Part shown: one piece after another, positions 47,801-56,993 of the stretch
Numbering within the stretch: position 1 is the stretch's first letter
Layout: every line of letters starts with the position of its first letter
NCBI RefSeq assembly: GCF_034675845.1
Contig: NZ_JAUCCU010000001.1
Location: forward strand, 124,001 to 188,000
Reading direction: 5' to 3'
Source: Castellaniella sp.
GTDB lineage: Bacteria; Pseudomonadota; Gammaproteobacteria; Burkholderiales; Burkholderiaceae_B
DNA length: 64,000 bases
Position numbers and translations under genes: made by a program
The notes under the pieces: generated by a model
Databases searched by the model: none
What the model was told of the DNA's origin: nothing
Seen by the model: the letters and a program-made list of their open reading frames with translations, nothing else

Positions 47801-49111
47801 ATGCTGGCATTGATAATTTTTGCGGTCACCCTGATCCTGGTGATCTGGCAGCCCCGTGGTCTGGGCATAGGCTGGAGCGCCTTGGGCGGGGCCCTGGTAG
47901 CCCTGCTATTGGGCGTTGTGCAGTGGACCGATGTGGCCATCGTCTGGCATATTGTCTGGGATGCCACCTTCACTTTTGTGGCCCTGATTGTCATCTCATT
48001 GATCCTGGATGCCGCCGGGTTTTTTACCTGGGCGGCGCTGCATGTCGCACGCTGGGGCCATGGCCGCGGCCCGTGGCTGTTTATCCTGATCGTGCTGCTG
48101 GGGGCCATGATTGCCGCATTTTTCGCGAATGACGGCGCAGCCCTGCTACTGACGCCCATCGTGATCGCAATTCTGGTGCGTCTGCGATTCTCGCCTCAGG
48201 CGACGCTGGCATTCATCATCGCCACCGGCTTTGTCGCCGACACCACCAGTTTGCCGCTGGTGATTTCCAATCTGGTCAATATCGTCAGCGCCAATTATTT
48301 CGGTATCGGCTTTGGCCGCTATGCCGCTGTCATGGTGCCGGTCAACCTGATCTCGCTGGCTGCGACTCTGCTGGTGTTATGGCTGGCCTTTCGCCACCAG
48401 ATCCCACGACAATACTCGGCCACCACACTGGAATCACCCGCCTCTGCCATCCAGGATGACTTGGTTTTCCGCGCCGCCCCTCTCTTGTTGGCGGTCTTGC
48501 TGCTGGCTTATTTTCTGACTGCGCCACTGGGTATCCCCGTCTCCGTGGTGACCGGTACAGCGGCCTTCGCCTTGATCGTGATTGCCGGGCGCTGGTGGCG
48601 CGCGGGCCGTGGCGCAGTGGTCTCGGTCCCGACAGCGCTGCGCCATGCCCCTTGGCAAATCGTCCTGTTCTCCATTGGCATGTACCTGGTGGTATACGGC
48701 CTGGGCAAGGCAGGCCTGACCGGGTATGGCGCCCGTGCCCTGACCTGGCTATCTGGCCAAGGCGATCTGGTCGCCACAGTGGGAACCGGGTTCCTTTCCG
48801 CATTGGTGGCGTCGGTCATGAATAACCTGCCCTCCACCCTGGTTGGCGCACTGGCCATCGATCAGGCACAGGTGTCGCTACATACCCAGGAACTGATGAT
48901 CTATGCCAATATCATCGGCAATGATCTAGGCCCAAAATTCACCCCGATTGGCAGCTTGGCCACGTTATTGTGGCTGCATGTGCTGGCCGACAAAGGCCAT
49001 CGGATCAGTTGGGGCCAGTACATGAAAATCGGCATACTGATCACGCCGCCCGTACTCCTGCTGACGCTGCTGGCCTTGTTCGGGTGGCTGCAATTGATCA
49101 AGGCATACTGA
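47801..49111 (+). CDS. arsB: Arsenite efflux membrane protein ArsB
   Basis: A 436-residue transporter of the ion transporter superfamily with about 12 helices. ArsB marks are RWGHGRGPWLFILIVLLGAM, IAAFFANDGAALLLTPIVIA, GFVADTTSLPLVISNLVNIV and ANIIGNDLGPKFTPIGSLAT. It exports arsenite, alone or with an ArsA ATPase; no arsA is present. It is cotranscribed with arsC. Confidence 0.94.
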   Translation: MLALIIFAVTLILVIWQPRGLGIGWSALGGALVALLLGVVQWTDVAIVWHIVWDATFTFVALIVISLILDAAGFFTWAALHVARWGHGRGPWLFILIVLLGAMIAAFFANDGAALLLTPIVIAILVRLRFSPQATLAFIIATGFVADTTSLPLVISNLVNIVSANYFGIGFGRYAAVMVPVNLISLAATLLVLWLAFRHQIPRQYSATTLESPASAIQDDLVFRAAPLLLAVLLLAYFLTAPLGIPVSVVTGTAAFALIVIAGRWWRAGRGAVVSVPTALRHAPWQIVLFSIGMYLVVYGLGKAGLTGYGARALTWLSGQGDLVATVGTGFLSALVASVMNNLPSTLVGALAIDQAQVSLHTQELMIYANIIGNDLGPKFTPIGSLATLLWLHVLADKGHRISWGQYMKIGILITPPVLLLTLLALFGWLQLIKAY

Positions 49112-49169
49112 ACAACATACCAGCAGAAACGATACAATCCGCGCCTGCCTCTCATTTGTCCCTGTCTTC

Positions 49170-50078
49170 GTGCCTACGCCTTTAGCATCTCAGTCCTCAC
49201 CAGCCACCAAAGGCTACGTGCTGATCCATTCTTGTGTGCTGCTGTTTGGCTTTACACCGATTATGGGACGCCTGATCACGCTCGACACCCTGCCCCTGGT
49301 CTGGTGGCGGATGTTGATTGCGGCCCTGGCCTTGCTGCTGCTGCCCATTACCTGGCGCGGCATCCGCAAGCTCTCGCCACGTTTGTTTCTGGCTTGCTGC
49401 GGTGCAGGAATCGTCCTGGCGATCACCTGGATTCTGTTTTATCTCTCGGTCAAACTGACCAACGCATCCGTCGCCGCCGTCTGCCTGGGAACAGCGCCCT
49501 TGTTTGTCGCTATTTCCGGGCCGGTTGTGCTGCGCCGCCCTTTGAAAAAATCAGACCTGTTGCTGGCGGCTGCTGTGATTCCAGGCATCATGCTGGTGGT
49601 CGGCGGGATTCCGAGCGGCATGTACCTGGGCTTCGGTGTCGGCCTGCTATCAGCCGTCACTCTGGTCGCATTCAGCGGCATCAACAAACTACTGGCCAGC
49701 CGCGCCAACCCATTAAGTACCACCTGCCTCGAAATGGGTGCCGGCGCACTGTTCATTGCCTTGATTCTTGCTCTGCTGCCCGATAGCGCCAGCGCGTTTA
49801 CCCTGCCAGAAGGAAGCAATCTGCTGCTATTGATCATATTCGGGGTGTTTCTGACTGCCCTGCCAGTCGCCCTGACACTGATGTCGCTGCGCTATATCAG
49901 CGTCTTTGCGCAACAGATGGCTGTCAACCTGGAACCTGTCTATGCCGTGCTGCTGGCCATCCCCATCCTGGGAGAACAGCAGCAACTGGACCCTCTGTTT
50001 TACGTGGGTGTAGTATTAATCGTCGGCACCGTGATGGCCGAGCCGATCACGCGCTGGCTGGGTAGAAAAGTCCGCTGA
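49170..50078 (+). CDS. EamA/DMT-family transporter
   Basis: A 302-residue membrane protein with two tandem EamA repeats and ten predicted helices (for example FGFTPIMGRLITLDTLPLVW in the first and ALPVALTLMSLRYISVFAQQ in the second). Relatives export amino acids or other metabolites; the substrate here is unknown. The frame starts at a GTG (49170) with no strong alternative ATG nearby. It follows arsB by 58 bp, but a functional link is not evident. Confidence 0.85.
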   Translation: MPTPLASQSSPATKGYVLIHSCVLLFGFTPIMGRLITLDTLPLVWWRMLIAALALLLLPITWRGIRKLSPRLFLACCGAGIVLAITWILFYLSVKLTNASVAAVCLGTAPLFVAISGPVVLRRPLKKSDLLLAAAVIPGIMLVVGGIPSGMYLGFGVGLLSAVTLVAFSGINKLLASRANPLSTTCLEMGAGALFIALILALLPDSASAFTLPEGSNLLLLIIFGVFLTALPVALTLMSLRYISVFAQQMAVNLEPVYAVLLAIPILGEQQQLDPLFYVGVVLIVGTVMAEPITRWLGRKVR

Positions 50079-50089
50079 CGTATTCTTCA

Positions 50090-50257
50090 TTCTTATGGCA
50101 ACTGTTTCATCAATATGGCAGTCTGCGCGTCATTGCCACCGCTGCTGAACTCTGCGGGCTGGTCACCGAGCCCTGCCTGCCACTGCCGATCCAAACACTG
50201 CAAAACAAAGACAGGCGCGAGCTTGATGTCATGCTCGACACATTGAGTCTGGCATGA
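50090..50257 (+). pseudogene. C-terminal remnant of a DapA-family protein
   Basis: In the frame ending at TGA 50255-50257, translation gives LFHQYGSLRVIATAAELCGL followed by CLPLPIQTL and a polar helix. This is the typical last 50 residues of dihydrodipicolinate synthase/N-acetylneuraminate lyase family proteins. There is no upstream part in any frame; the EamA gene ends at 50078. I interpret it as the tail of a deleted gene. The opposite-strand ORF here (50093-50287) is then its shadow. I see nothing in the rest of the gap, 50258-50466. Confidence 0.5.
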
Positions 50258-50466
50258 AATCCAGGGCCTGGAACCTGAACAAAGCATTAATAATTCAACG
50301 AGATGAACAGGTTTAATTTTAATTGCCCAGCCACTTGAGGCAGATCAGAAGCCGCAAAGAACACCCGACACCAGGACCAGAAACCCCCATAGACTGAAGC
50401 CCTGTCAGCCACGTTCCAGGATCATGAGATCCAAGAACCGACCAGTTATTCATCTTGAGGATTGCC

Positions 50467-51039
50467 ATGTCGAAACTCTTTGCCTTGTCCATTCTGGGTC
50501 TGTCTCTTTGCAGCTTCCAGGCGCAAGCTCAAAACATCACCTACGAGGTCGAGCCGGACCACAGCTTTGTGACCTTCGAAGTCGTACACAATGGGACATC
50601 CACCACCCGGGGCCGGTTTGACACCATCACCGGTACAGTCCAGCTAGACCAGGCAGCGAAAAAGGGACAGGCAGACATCCGCATAGACCCCGCTTCAATC
50701 AATACCGGGTCCAAAGGCTTCGATGAACACCTGCGAGACAAGGATTTTTTCAATGTGGCTGCCTTCCCCGATGTGCAATTCCAGAGCAAGGCCTTTGCAT
50801 TCGAGGGCGATCAAGTCAGCAGCGTCACCGGTACACTAACGCTGTTGGGCGTGCAGCAGCCTGTCACGCTGAAAGCAACGCATTTCAATTGCTACACCAA
50901 CACGCGCACACAGCGCGATGTCTGCGGCGGCGACTTTGAAACCACGCTTCAGCGCAGCCAATGGGGAGTCAATTTTGGCCTGCCCGGCATCCCTGATTCG
51001 GTTCGAATGGTGATCCAGATCGAAGCCATCAAACAGTAA
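50467..51039 (+). CDS. YceI-family periplasmic protein
   Basis: A 190-residue lipocalin-like beta-barrel protein that binds isoprenoid-type lipids in studied relatives. It has a signal peptide (KLFALSILGLSLCSFQAQAQ) and the family pattern ITYEVEPDHSFVTFEVVHNG, IDPASINTGSKGFDEHLRDK, DFFNVAAFPDVQFQSKAFAF and SQWGVNFGLPGIPDSVRMVI. The ATG at 50467 is preferred over the in-frame TTG at 50455. It stands alone on the plus strand, upstream of rtcB. Confidence 0.92.
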   Translation: MSKLFALSILGLSLCSFQAQAQNITYEVEPDHSFVTFEVVHNGTSTTRGRFDTITGTVQLDQAAKKGQADIRIDPASINTGSKGFDEHLRDKDFFNVAAFPDVQFQSKAFAFEGDQVSSVTGTLTLLGVQQPVTLKATHFNCYTNTRTQRDVCGGDFETTLQRSQWGVNFGLPGIPDSVRMVIQIEAIKQ

Positions 51040-51098
51040 AGCCACGGTGGGTCAGTCGTCCCGCCTGACAGGCTGCAAGCAAAACAAGCGGGATAATA

Positions 51099-52283
51099 AT
51101 GAAACAAGTCATTAACGAAAAAGGTTCGCGCCCAATCAAAATCTGGACTGACGAGATTGATGCCAATGCGCTGCAGCAGCTCAAGAACCTGGCGCAGTTG
51201 CCGTTTATCGCGCCCAACGGTGTCGCCTGCATGCCGGACGTACATGCAGGTATCGGCGCGACGGTAGGCACCGTGATTGCCACCGACAAGGCCATCATCC
51301 CCGCTGCGGTGGGCGTGGATATCGGGTGCGGCATGAATGCAGTGCGTCTGTCACTGAAAGCATCCGACTTGCCCGATAGCCTGCTCACCCTCAGGCATCA
51401 AATCGAACGTGATGTCCCGCTAGGCACCGGAGGCCGGCATCCTGCCGACCGAGCCCCTGAAATCCCAGAATTTTTACGCAAGCAGTACACACGCATCACA
51501 GACAAGCACGCGAAAATCTTCAACAGGAACGCTGATGTCCAGCTAGGGACGCTGGGCTCGGGCAACCACTTCATCGAAATCTGCCTGGACCAGAACCAAG
51601 ACGTCTGGGTGATGCTGCATTCAGGCTCGCGCGGCGCGGGAAATCTGATAGGCCGCTACTTCATCGAGAAAGCCAAGCGGCGCATGGAACAGTATTTCAT
51701 CAGTTTGCCCGATGGCGATCTGGCCTATTTCCCTGAAGATACCGACGACTTCAACGACTACGTCGAGGCCGTTCAGTGGGCGCAGGACTACGCCTTCGAG
51801 AATCGACGAACCATGATGGCTGCCGTCATTGCCGCGATGCGCCGCCATATTCCGGTCGCGTTCACGATTACCCAGGAAGCCATCAACTGTCATCACAACT
51901 ATGTAGAGCAGGAAAAGCATTTCGGGCACAATTTATGGGTCACCCGCAAAGGCGCCATCCGGGCCCGTGAAGGCGACCTGGGCATCATCCCCGGATCAAT
52001 GGGCCAGCGCAGCTACATCGTGCGCGGCAAAGGCAACCCGGAATCGTACTGCTCATGCTCGCACGGCGCTGGCCGGAAAATGAGCCGCACCGCAGCCCGC
52101 AAGACCTTTACCGTGGCCGACCTTGTGGCACAGACAACAGGGGTCGAATGCCGCAAAGATACTGCCGTGCTCGATGAAATCCCCGGGGCTTACAAATCCA
52201 TCGACGAAGTGATGGCCAGGCAAACCGATCTGGTTGAAGTGGTCCACACCTTGAAACAAGTGCTTTGTGTGAAGGGTGCATAG
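51099..52283 (+). CDS. rtcB: RNA-splicing ligase RtcB
   Basis: A 394-residue GTP- and Mn-dependent RNA ligase that joins 2',3'-cyclic-phosphate or 3'-phosphate ends to 5'-OH ends. Metal and nucleotide motifs are AAVGVDIGCGMNAVRLSL, LGTLGSGNHFIEICLDQ, LHSGSRGAGNLIG and HHNYVEQEKHFG, with the guanylated His in YCSCSHGAGRKMSRTAAR. Length is on the short side (E. coli is 408). No rtcA, archease or RtcR activator is beside it, so its regulation is not evident. Confidence 0.95.
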   Translation: MKQVINEKGSRPIKIWTDEIDANALQQLKNLAQLPFIAPNGVACMPDVHAGIGATVGTVIATDKAIIPAAVGVDIGCGMNAVRLSLKASDLPDSLLTLRHQIERDVPLGTGGRHPADRAPEIPEFLRKQYTRITDKHAKIFNRNADVQLGTLGSGNHFIEICLDQNQDVWVMLHSGSRGAGNLIGRYFIEKAKRRMEQYFISLPDGDLAYFPEDTDDFNDYVEAVQWAQDYAFENRRTMMAAVIAAMRRHIPVAFTITQEAINCHHNYVEQEKHFGHNLWVTRKGAIRAREGDLGIIPGSMGQRSYIVRGKGNPESYCSCSHGAGRKMSRTAARKTFTVADLVAQTTGVECRKDTAVLDEIPGAYKSIDEVMARQTDLVEVVHTLKQVLCVKGA

Positions 52284-52319
52284 CGCCGAAGGCGGCGGCT
52301 AGCCTAGGAAAGTATCGCG

Positions 52320-53060
52320 TCATCCGCGTAAGTTTCGACCAAACAACGCAAGCAATGCCTTCCAGCCGTGCTCGGCCCACATCTGATCATGGGTAGGAAA
52401 ATCCAGCACCATCCAGCCATGCGCGGCACCGGAATAGATTTTGGCGACATGGCGCACGCCAGCCGCAGTCAAGGCTGCTTCCAGCCGCTCGGCCATTGCC
52501 GGTGGGTAGCTCTCATCGTTGTCCGCGCCAGCCACATAGACCTCGGCTTTCAACTTTGACGCCAGCAGATGCGGGCTATCCGGCGCGCTTGTCGCCAGAT
52601 TGCCGCCATGGAAGCTGGCGACCGCCGCGAAATGATCCGGATAGGTGGCAGCCGAGGTGATCGCCATGCGGCCACCCATACAAAAACCTACTGCGCCGAT
52701 CCTATTACCGGCAACATCGGTGCGTGTGTCGAGATAGGCCAGAAAGGCCTCGGTGTCCTCCGCTGCTTTGACGTTACCGGTCGTCGCCATCAGCGGGCCG
52801 AGTATCGCGTCTACGTCCCCCTTGAAGACCTCTTTGGGCACCAAGGGCCCATAAGGGCCATAGCGATAGAAAAGGTCCGGCAGCAACACGATGTAGCCCG
52901 CGTCAGCAAGGCGCTGCGCCATCTCGACCACCGCAGGCCGCATCCCACCGGCATCCGAGTAGAAGATCGCCGCAGGCCAAGGCCCCCGGCCACTGGGTGA
53001 CATGACATGCACGCGGCATTCGCCGTCGCGAGTTTGAATAGTGACTTGTTCGTAGGCCAT
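52320..53060 (-). CDS. Dienelactone hydrolase family protein
   Basis: A 246-residue alpha/beta hydrolase. The nucleophile is Cys in GAVGFCMGGRMAITSA (about residue 123), as in carboxymethylenebutenolidase; the acid lies in VYVAGADNDESYPP and the His in KIYSGAAHGWMVLDFPTHDQ. The substrate is not deducible: there are no chlorocatechol genes around. It converges on rtcB with a 36-bp gap. Confidence 0.92.
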   Translation of the reverse strand: MAYEQVTIQTRDGECRVHVMSPSGRGPWPAAIFYSDAGGMRPAVVEMAQRLADAGYIVLLPDLFYRYGPYGPLVPKEVFKGDVDAILGPLMATTGNVKAAEDTEAFLAYLDTRTDVAGNRIGAVGFCMGGRMAITSAATYPDHFAAVASFHGGNLATSAPDSPHLLASKLKAEVYVAGADNDESYPPAMAERLEAALTAAGVRHVAKIYSGAAHGWMVLDFPTHDQMWAEHGWKALLALFGRNLRG

Positions 53061-53404
53061 GATGTAGCTTTACTCTGATAGTCAAAATCAGCAGGGGCAA
53101 GTTTCACTTTAACGTAGTTGGCAGCGTGCAATACAAGCTGATCGTCGGTGCAGCCAACGTCAAGTTCAGGCCGAGCTGCTGACGCCAAATCTGATAATTC
53201 CGTAAATTTAAGTGTGTTTAATACACACAATGAACAGGAAAGACCTAAGGAAGGTCTGATCAAGACGGTTTCAGAATCTGCTTTTCCGGCCCAACTGACT
53301 CGATTTTCATCATGCAGAAAAATTGCTCAAGGATAGGCCAGAATCGGGGGAACTTTCACCCCGGCAGGCCCGTTTTGGGCGCACCTCGCCCATTTCGGGC
53401 GCAC
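53061..53404. other. Intergenic stretch with a dyad and a possible IS end
   Basis: No gene is seen. The dyad GTGTGT-TTAAT-ACACAC at about 53212-53228 could be an operator for the dienelactone hydrolase gene. Near 53245-53262 the sequence GGAAGGTCTGATCAAGAC resembles terminal inverted repeats of IS5-group elements and may mark the right end of the decayed element that follows. GGGCGCACCT occurs twice near 53377 and 53397. Confidence 0.4.
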
Positions 53405-54195
53405 CTATCCTGCCGCAGCCATCAAATGGTGGCGCATCTTCAACTGCGCCGTATTCTTGGCCAGGCCCTGATAGCGTACCTTGGTAAATCCAAACTGGCA
53501 TTTGATCACCCGAAACGGATGCTCTACTCTGGCGCGCAGGCTGGCCTTGGTTCGTTCGTAGGATTCCAGCATCCTCCCCATGTTGCTCTTGCCCAGCACC
53601 ATTCCTCCTCACCATGCAGCAGCGCATGGGCCTGCGTGACATCATGAACATTGGCCGCCGTCCCCACCACGGTGTGCACCAAGCCGGTCATGTCTACGCC
53701 AATGTGGGCCTTCATGCCAAAGTGCCACTGATTGCCCTTCTTGGTCTGATGCATCTCGGGGTCCCGCGCACCAGTAGCGTTCTTCGTGGAGCTGGGCGCT
53801 TCGATGATCGTGGCGTCAATGATCGTACCCTTGCGCACTGTGATGCCTTGATCGGCCAGCAACAGGTTCACCGCCTCCAGGGCATCGGCCGCAATGTCGT
53901 GGGCCTCCAGCAGATGGCGAAAGTTCAGGATCGTCGTCTCGTCTGGAATGCTGCCGCGCGTCAGCGACAGCTTGGCAAAGTTGCGAATCGAGGTGCTGTC
54001 ATACAGCGCTTCTTCCATCGCCGGGTCCGACAGGTTCTGGTAGTGAACCCTGGCAGTGTGGGCTTGCAGGCGTATGAAGCCTGCCACCCCTTTCCCCACG
54101 TGATGCAAACCAACTCCCCCGAAGCCCGGTATGCCATTATTCAGCGCACGGGAACCAAGTGGTTGGTTGACTTGCGACAAGTCCCTTACGATCAT
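53405..54195 (-). pseudogene. IS5-family transposase, decayed
   Basis: The larger frame (53524-54195) encodes a DDE transposase middle part: NLSDPAMEEALYD, IPDETTILNFRHLLEAHDIA, GTIIDATIIEAPSSTKNATG and GNQWHFGMKAHIGVDMTGLV, then HTVVGTAANVHDVTQAHALL. After HGEEE the frame is lost. The C-terminus resumes in another frame (53405-53602: RARVEHPFRVIKCQFGFTKV, RYQGLAKNTAQL). About 50 residues around the second catalytic Asp are missing, a shorter piece near the end is also missing, and the N-terminus is scrambled. It cannot be functional. Confidence 0.85.
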
Positions 54196-54503
54196 GCTTC
54201 AGCCGCTGATTTGGCCCGCCATCGCGGACGGCTGGATTGGGAAGCGGCCGTGCGAGTTGGACGAATGGCGTAGCGCGCCGGAGCAACCCGGTCTCATCAG
54301 CGTCCCGCACCTAAAAAAGAAAGACTTGAGTATTGATCAGGTCATTGAAAGCGCCAAGGACGCCACTGCCCTATGGATTGAGACACTATCAGCAACAGTG
54401 AATCCGTCCCCAAACCCTCTTGCGTGTTTCAGGTACTTGTTTTAATTCAGGGGGATAATGTATAGATGTTGATTATTCTGGCATCCACCAAAGGAAAATC
54501 CCC
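54196..54503. other. Unassigned stretch upstream of the alcohol dehydrogenase
   Basis: An open plus-strand frame of 104 codons crosses this region (54131-54445), and its downstream part (KKKDLSIDQVIESAKDATAL) looks protein-like, but it begins inside the transposase remnant and I recognise no family. It may be the tail of a gene cut by the insertion. The palindrome GACTTG-CGA-CAAGTC lies just before, near 54169-54183. Confidence 0.35.
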
Positions 54504-55553
54504 ATGCTCGTACAAGCCTATGGCGCCTATGCTGGCGACCAACCCCTCGAACCCCTGGCCATCAAACGCCGCCAACCAGGCCCGCATGACGTCCAGATCG
54601 ACATCGCATTCTGCGGTGTCTGTCACTCCGATCTGCATCAGGTACGCTCCGAATGGGCAGGCACCCAGTTTCCTTGCGTACCCGGCCACGAAATCGTGGG
54701 CCGAGTAACAGCAGTCGGCGAGCACGTACACACATTCCAGCCGGGCGACCTGGTTGGCGTCGGCTGTATCGTCGACAGCTGCAGGCACTGTCCGGACTGC
54801 GAAGAAGGTCTGGAGAACTACTGCGACAACATGGTGGGTACCTATAATGCCCCGACGCAGGACGAACCGGGCTGGACTCTGGGGGGCTACTCGCAAAAAA
54901 TCGTGGTGCATGAGCACTATGTGCTGCGCATCCGCCATCCTGAAGATCAACTGGCAGCAGTCGCGCCATTGTTGTGCGCTGGCATTACCACCTACTCGCC
55001 ATTGCGTCACTGGAACGTCGGACCAGGCAAGCGGGTCGGCGTGGTCGGTATCGGCGGCCTGGGCCACATGGGCATCAAGATCGCCCACGCGCTCGGCGCG
55101 CACGTGGTTGCCTTTACAACATCTGAAAGCAAACGTGAGGCAGCGAAGGCACTGGGAGCCGATGAAGTCGTGGTGTCTCGCCACACAGAGGAAATGGCTG
55201 TGCAAGCCAAACGCCTCGACTTCATCCTCAATACCGTGGCAGCACCACACAAGCTCGACGCATTCCTGGGATTGCTCAAACGCGATGGAACCATGGCCTT
55301 GGTCGGAGCACCCGCCTCGCCGCACCCATCGCCCAATGTGTTCAACCTGATCACGAAGCGCCGCGCCCTCGCGGGTTCGATGATCGGCGGCATTCCTGAA
55401 ACACAGGAAATGCTTGATTTCTGTGCTGAACACGGCATCGTTGCAGACATCGAACTGATCCGCGCCAACGAAATCAACACCGCCTACGAGCGCATGCTCA
55501 AGGGGGATGTGAAGTATCGCTTTGTCATCGACAATGGGACGTTAATCGCCTGA
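54504..55553 (+). CDS. Zinc-dependent alcohol/aldehyde dehydrogenase, YahK/CAD type
   Basis: A 349-residue medium-chain dehydrogenase. Catalytic zinc ligands are in DIAFCGVCHSDLHQVRSEW and PGHEIVGRV; the structural zinc Cys set is in CRHCPDCEEGLENYC. The Rossmann motif is VGVVGIGGLGHMGIKIAHAL, followed by AFTTSESKREAAKALGAD. The group reduces aldehydes with NADPH. It has AAGGAAAATCCCC just before the ATG and is convergent with the dct operon. Confidence 0.93.
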   Translation: MLVQAYGAYAGDQPLEPLAIKRRQPGPHDVQIDIAFCGVCHSDLHQVRSEWAGTQFPCVPGHEIVGRVTAVGEHVHTFQPGDLVGVGCIVDSCRHCPDCEEGLENYCDNMVGTYNAPTQDEPGWTLGGYSQKIVVHEHYVLRIRHPEDQLAAVAPLLCAGITTYSPLRHWNVGPGKRVGVVGIGGLGHMGIKIAHALGAHVVAFTTSESKREAAKALGADEVVVSRHTEEMAVQAKRLDFILNTVAAPHKLDAFLGLLKRDGTMALVGAPASPHPSPNVFNLITKRRALAGSMIGGIPETQEMLDFCAEHGIVADIELIRANEINTAYERMLKGDVKYRFVIDNGTLIA

Positions 55554-55657
55554 TTCAACGGGAGTGTCAGATTTTTTACGGGTAGAGGCAGTTTGGCATC
55601 CGTTTGATCCCTGCAGTTGATGATATCGATTCTGGCCCGGGCTCGGGCCCGTACACG

Positions 55658-55681
55658 AAAAAAGGCGCCCTAAGACGCCCT
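55658..55681 (-). terminator. Intrinsic terminator after dctPQM
   Basis: On the minus strand, GGGCG...CGCC forms a short stem followed by six Ts (55663-55658), 35 nt past the dctM stop. A second hairpin, GGCCCG-GGCT-CGGGCC (55634-55649), lies next to it and may serve the convergent dehydrogenase gene. Confidence 0.7.
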
Positions 55682-55715
55682 TCTCCGTGTTATTCAACAT
55701 ATCCAGCAGACGGTC

Positions 55716-56993
55716 TTAGTGAAACAATCCTGGCAACCAGAGGCTGACGCTCGGCACGTAGGTGATGAACACCAGGTAGGTCAGCAGCAACAATAGCCAG
55801 GGGCTGGCGGCCCGGATCACCTGCGAGATATTCATCTTGGTGATGCCTGCCGTGACAAACAGGTTCAAGCCCACGGGTGGAGTCACCATGCCGATTTCCA
55901 GGTTGACCACCATCAAAATGCCCAGATGGACGGGATCGATGCCCAGTTCCATGGCGATGGGAAACAGGATTGGCGCCAGAATCAGGATGATTCCGGTGGG
56001 TTCCATGAAGGCCCCGGCCACCAGCAACAGGATATTGACCACGATCAGGAACTGCCAACTGCTCATGTCCCAGGCGATGATCTGCTCGGCGATTGCCTGC
56101 GGGATGCGTTCTGTGGTCAGCACGTGGGCAAACAGCAAGGCGTTGGCAATGATGAACATCAGCATGATGGTCACCTTGGCCGCGTCGATCAGGACCTCCG
56201 GGACTTGTTTCATGCCGATGTCGCGATACACGAATACGGCGATCACAAAGGCGTAGACGGCAGCCACGGCAGCGGCCTCGGTGGGCGTGAAGATCCCGCC
56301 GTAAATGCCGCCCAGAATGATGATGATCAGCAGCAGGCCCCAGATCGAATCCCGGGCAGCGGTAGCGACTTCGGCCATGCTGGCGCGTGGCTGGCGCGGC
56401 ATCTTGCGCACGCGGGCGATGATATAGATTGCCACCATCAGTACCAGGCCGAGCAGCAGACCCGGCACCACGCCCGCCATGAACAGCGCACCCACCGAGG
56501 TTTCGGTGACTGCCCCGTACACCACCAGCACGATGGAGGGCGGAATCAGAATGCCCAGCGTACCGGCATTACACACCACCCCGGCGGCGAAAGACTCGGT
56601 GTAGCCTGCCCGCACCATGCCGACGATGACAATGGAGCCGACCGCGACCACAGTCGCCGGGGACGATCCCGAGACAGCGGCAAATAGCACGCAGGCCAGC
56701 ACGGAGGCAATGGCCAGGCCTCCGTGCAGATGGCCGACTGATGCGATGGCAAAGCGGATCATGCGTTTGGCCACCCCACCGGTGGTCATGAAGGCCCCCG
56801 CCAGAATAAAGAAGGGGATGGCCATCAGGGTGAAGTGCTCGGATGTTTCGTAGAGCTTGAGTGAAAGGGACGCCAGGGAGTCGGTGCCAAAGGCCATAAT
56901 GGTCAATAGCGAGGACAGGCCCAGGGCAATCGCCACAGGCAGGCCCATGAACATGAAGACAAACAGCAGGACAAAGAGGGCAAGCGTGGTCAT
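55716..56993 (-). CDS. dctM: TRAP transporter large permease DctM
   Basis: A 425-residue membrane protein with about 12 helices, the sodium-coupled transport subunit of a C4-dicarboxylate TRAP system. Marks are FVFMFMGLPVAIALGLSSLL at the start, AIPFFILAGAFMTTGGVAKR, AAVSGSSPATVVAVGSIVIV, GTLGILIPPSIVLVVYG and NLEIGMVTPPVGLNLFVTAG. The ATG overlaps the dctQ stop by 4 bp. Confidence 0.95.
   Translation of the reverse strand: MTTLALFVLLFVFMFMGLPVAIALGLSSLLTIMAFGTDSLASLSLKLYETSEHFTLMAIPFFILAGAFMTTGGVAKRMIRFAIASVGHLHGGLAIASVLACVLFAAVSGSSPATVVAVGSIVIVGMVRAGYTESFAAGVVCNAGTLGILIPPSIVLVVYGAVTETSVGALFMAGVVPGLLLGLVLMVAIYIIARVRKMPRQPRASMAEVATAARDSIWGLLLIIIILGGIYGGIFTPTEAAAVAAVYAFVIAVFVYRDIGMKQVPEVLIDAAKVTIMLMFIIANALLFAHVLTTERIPQAIAEQIIAWDMSSWQFLIVVNILLLVAGAFMEPTGIILILAPILFPIAMELGIDPVHLGILMVVNLEIGMVTPPVGLNLFVTAGITKMNISQVIRAASPWLLLLLTYLVFITYVPSVSLWLPGLFH

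Noticed and set aside
50093..50287. A 64-codon minus-strand ORF
   Set aside because: The opposite strand reads as a DapA-family C-terminus, so this frame is probably its shadow.
53524..54195. An active transposase
   Set aside because: Catalytic-region deletion and frame loss rule out function.
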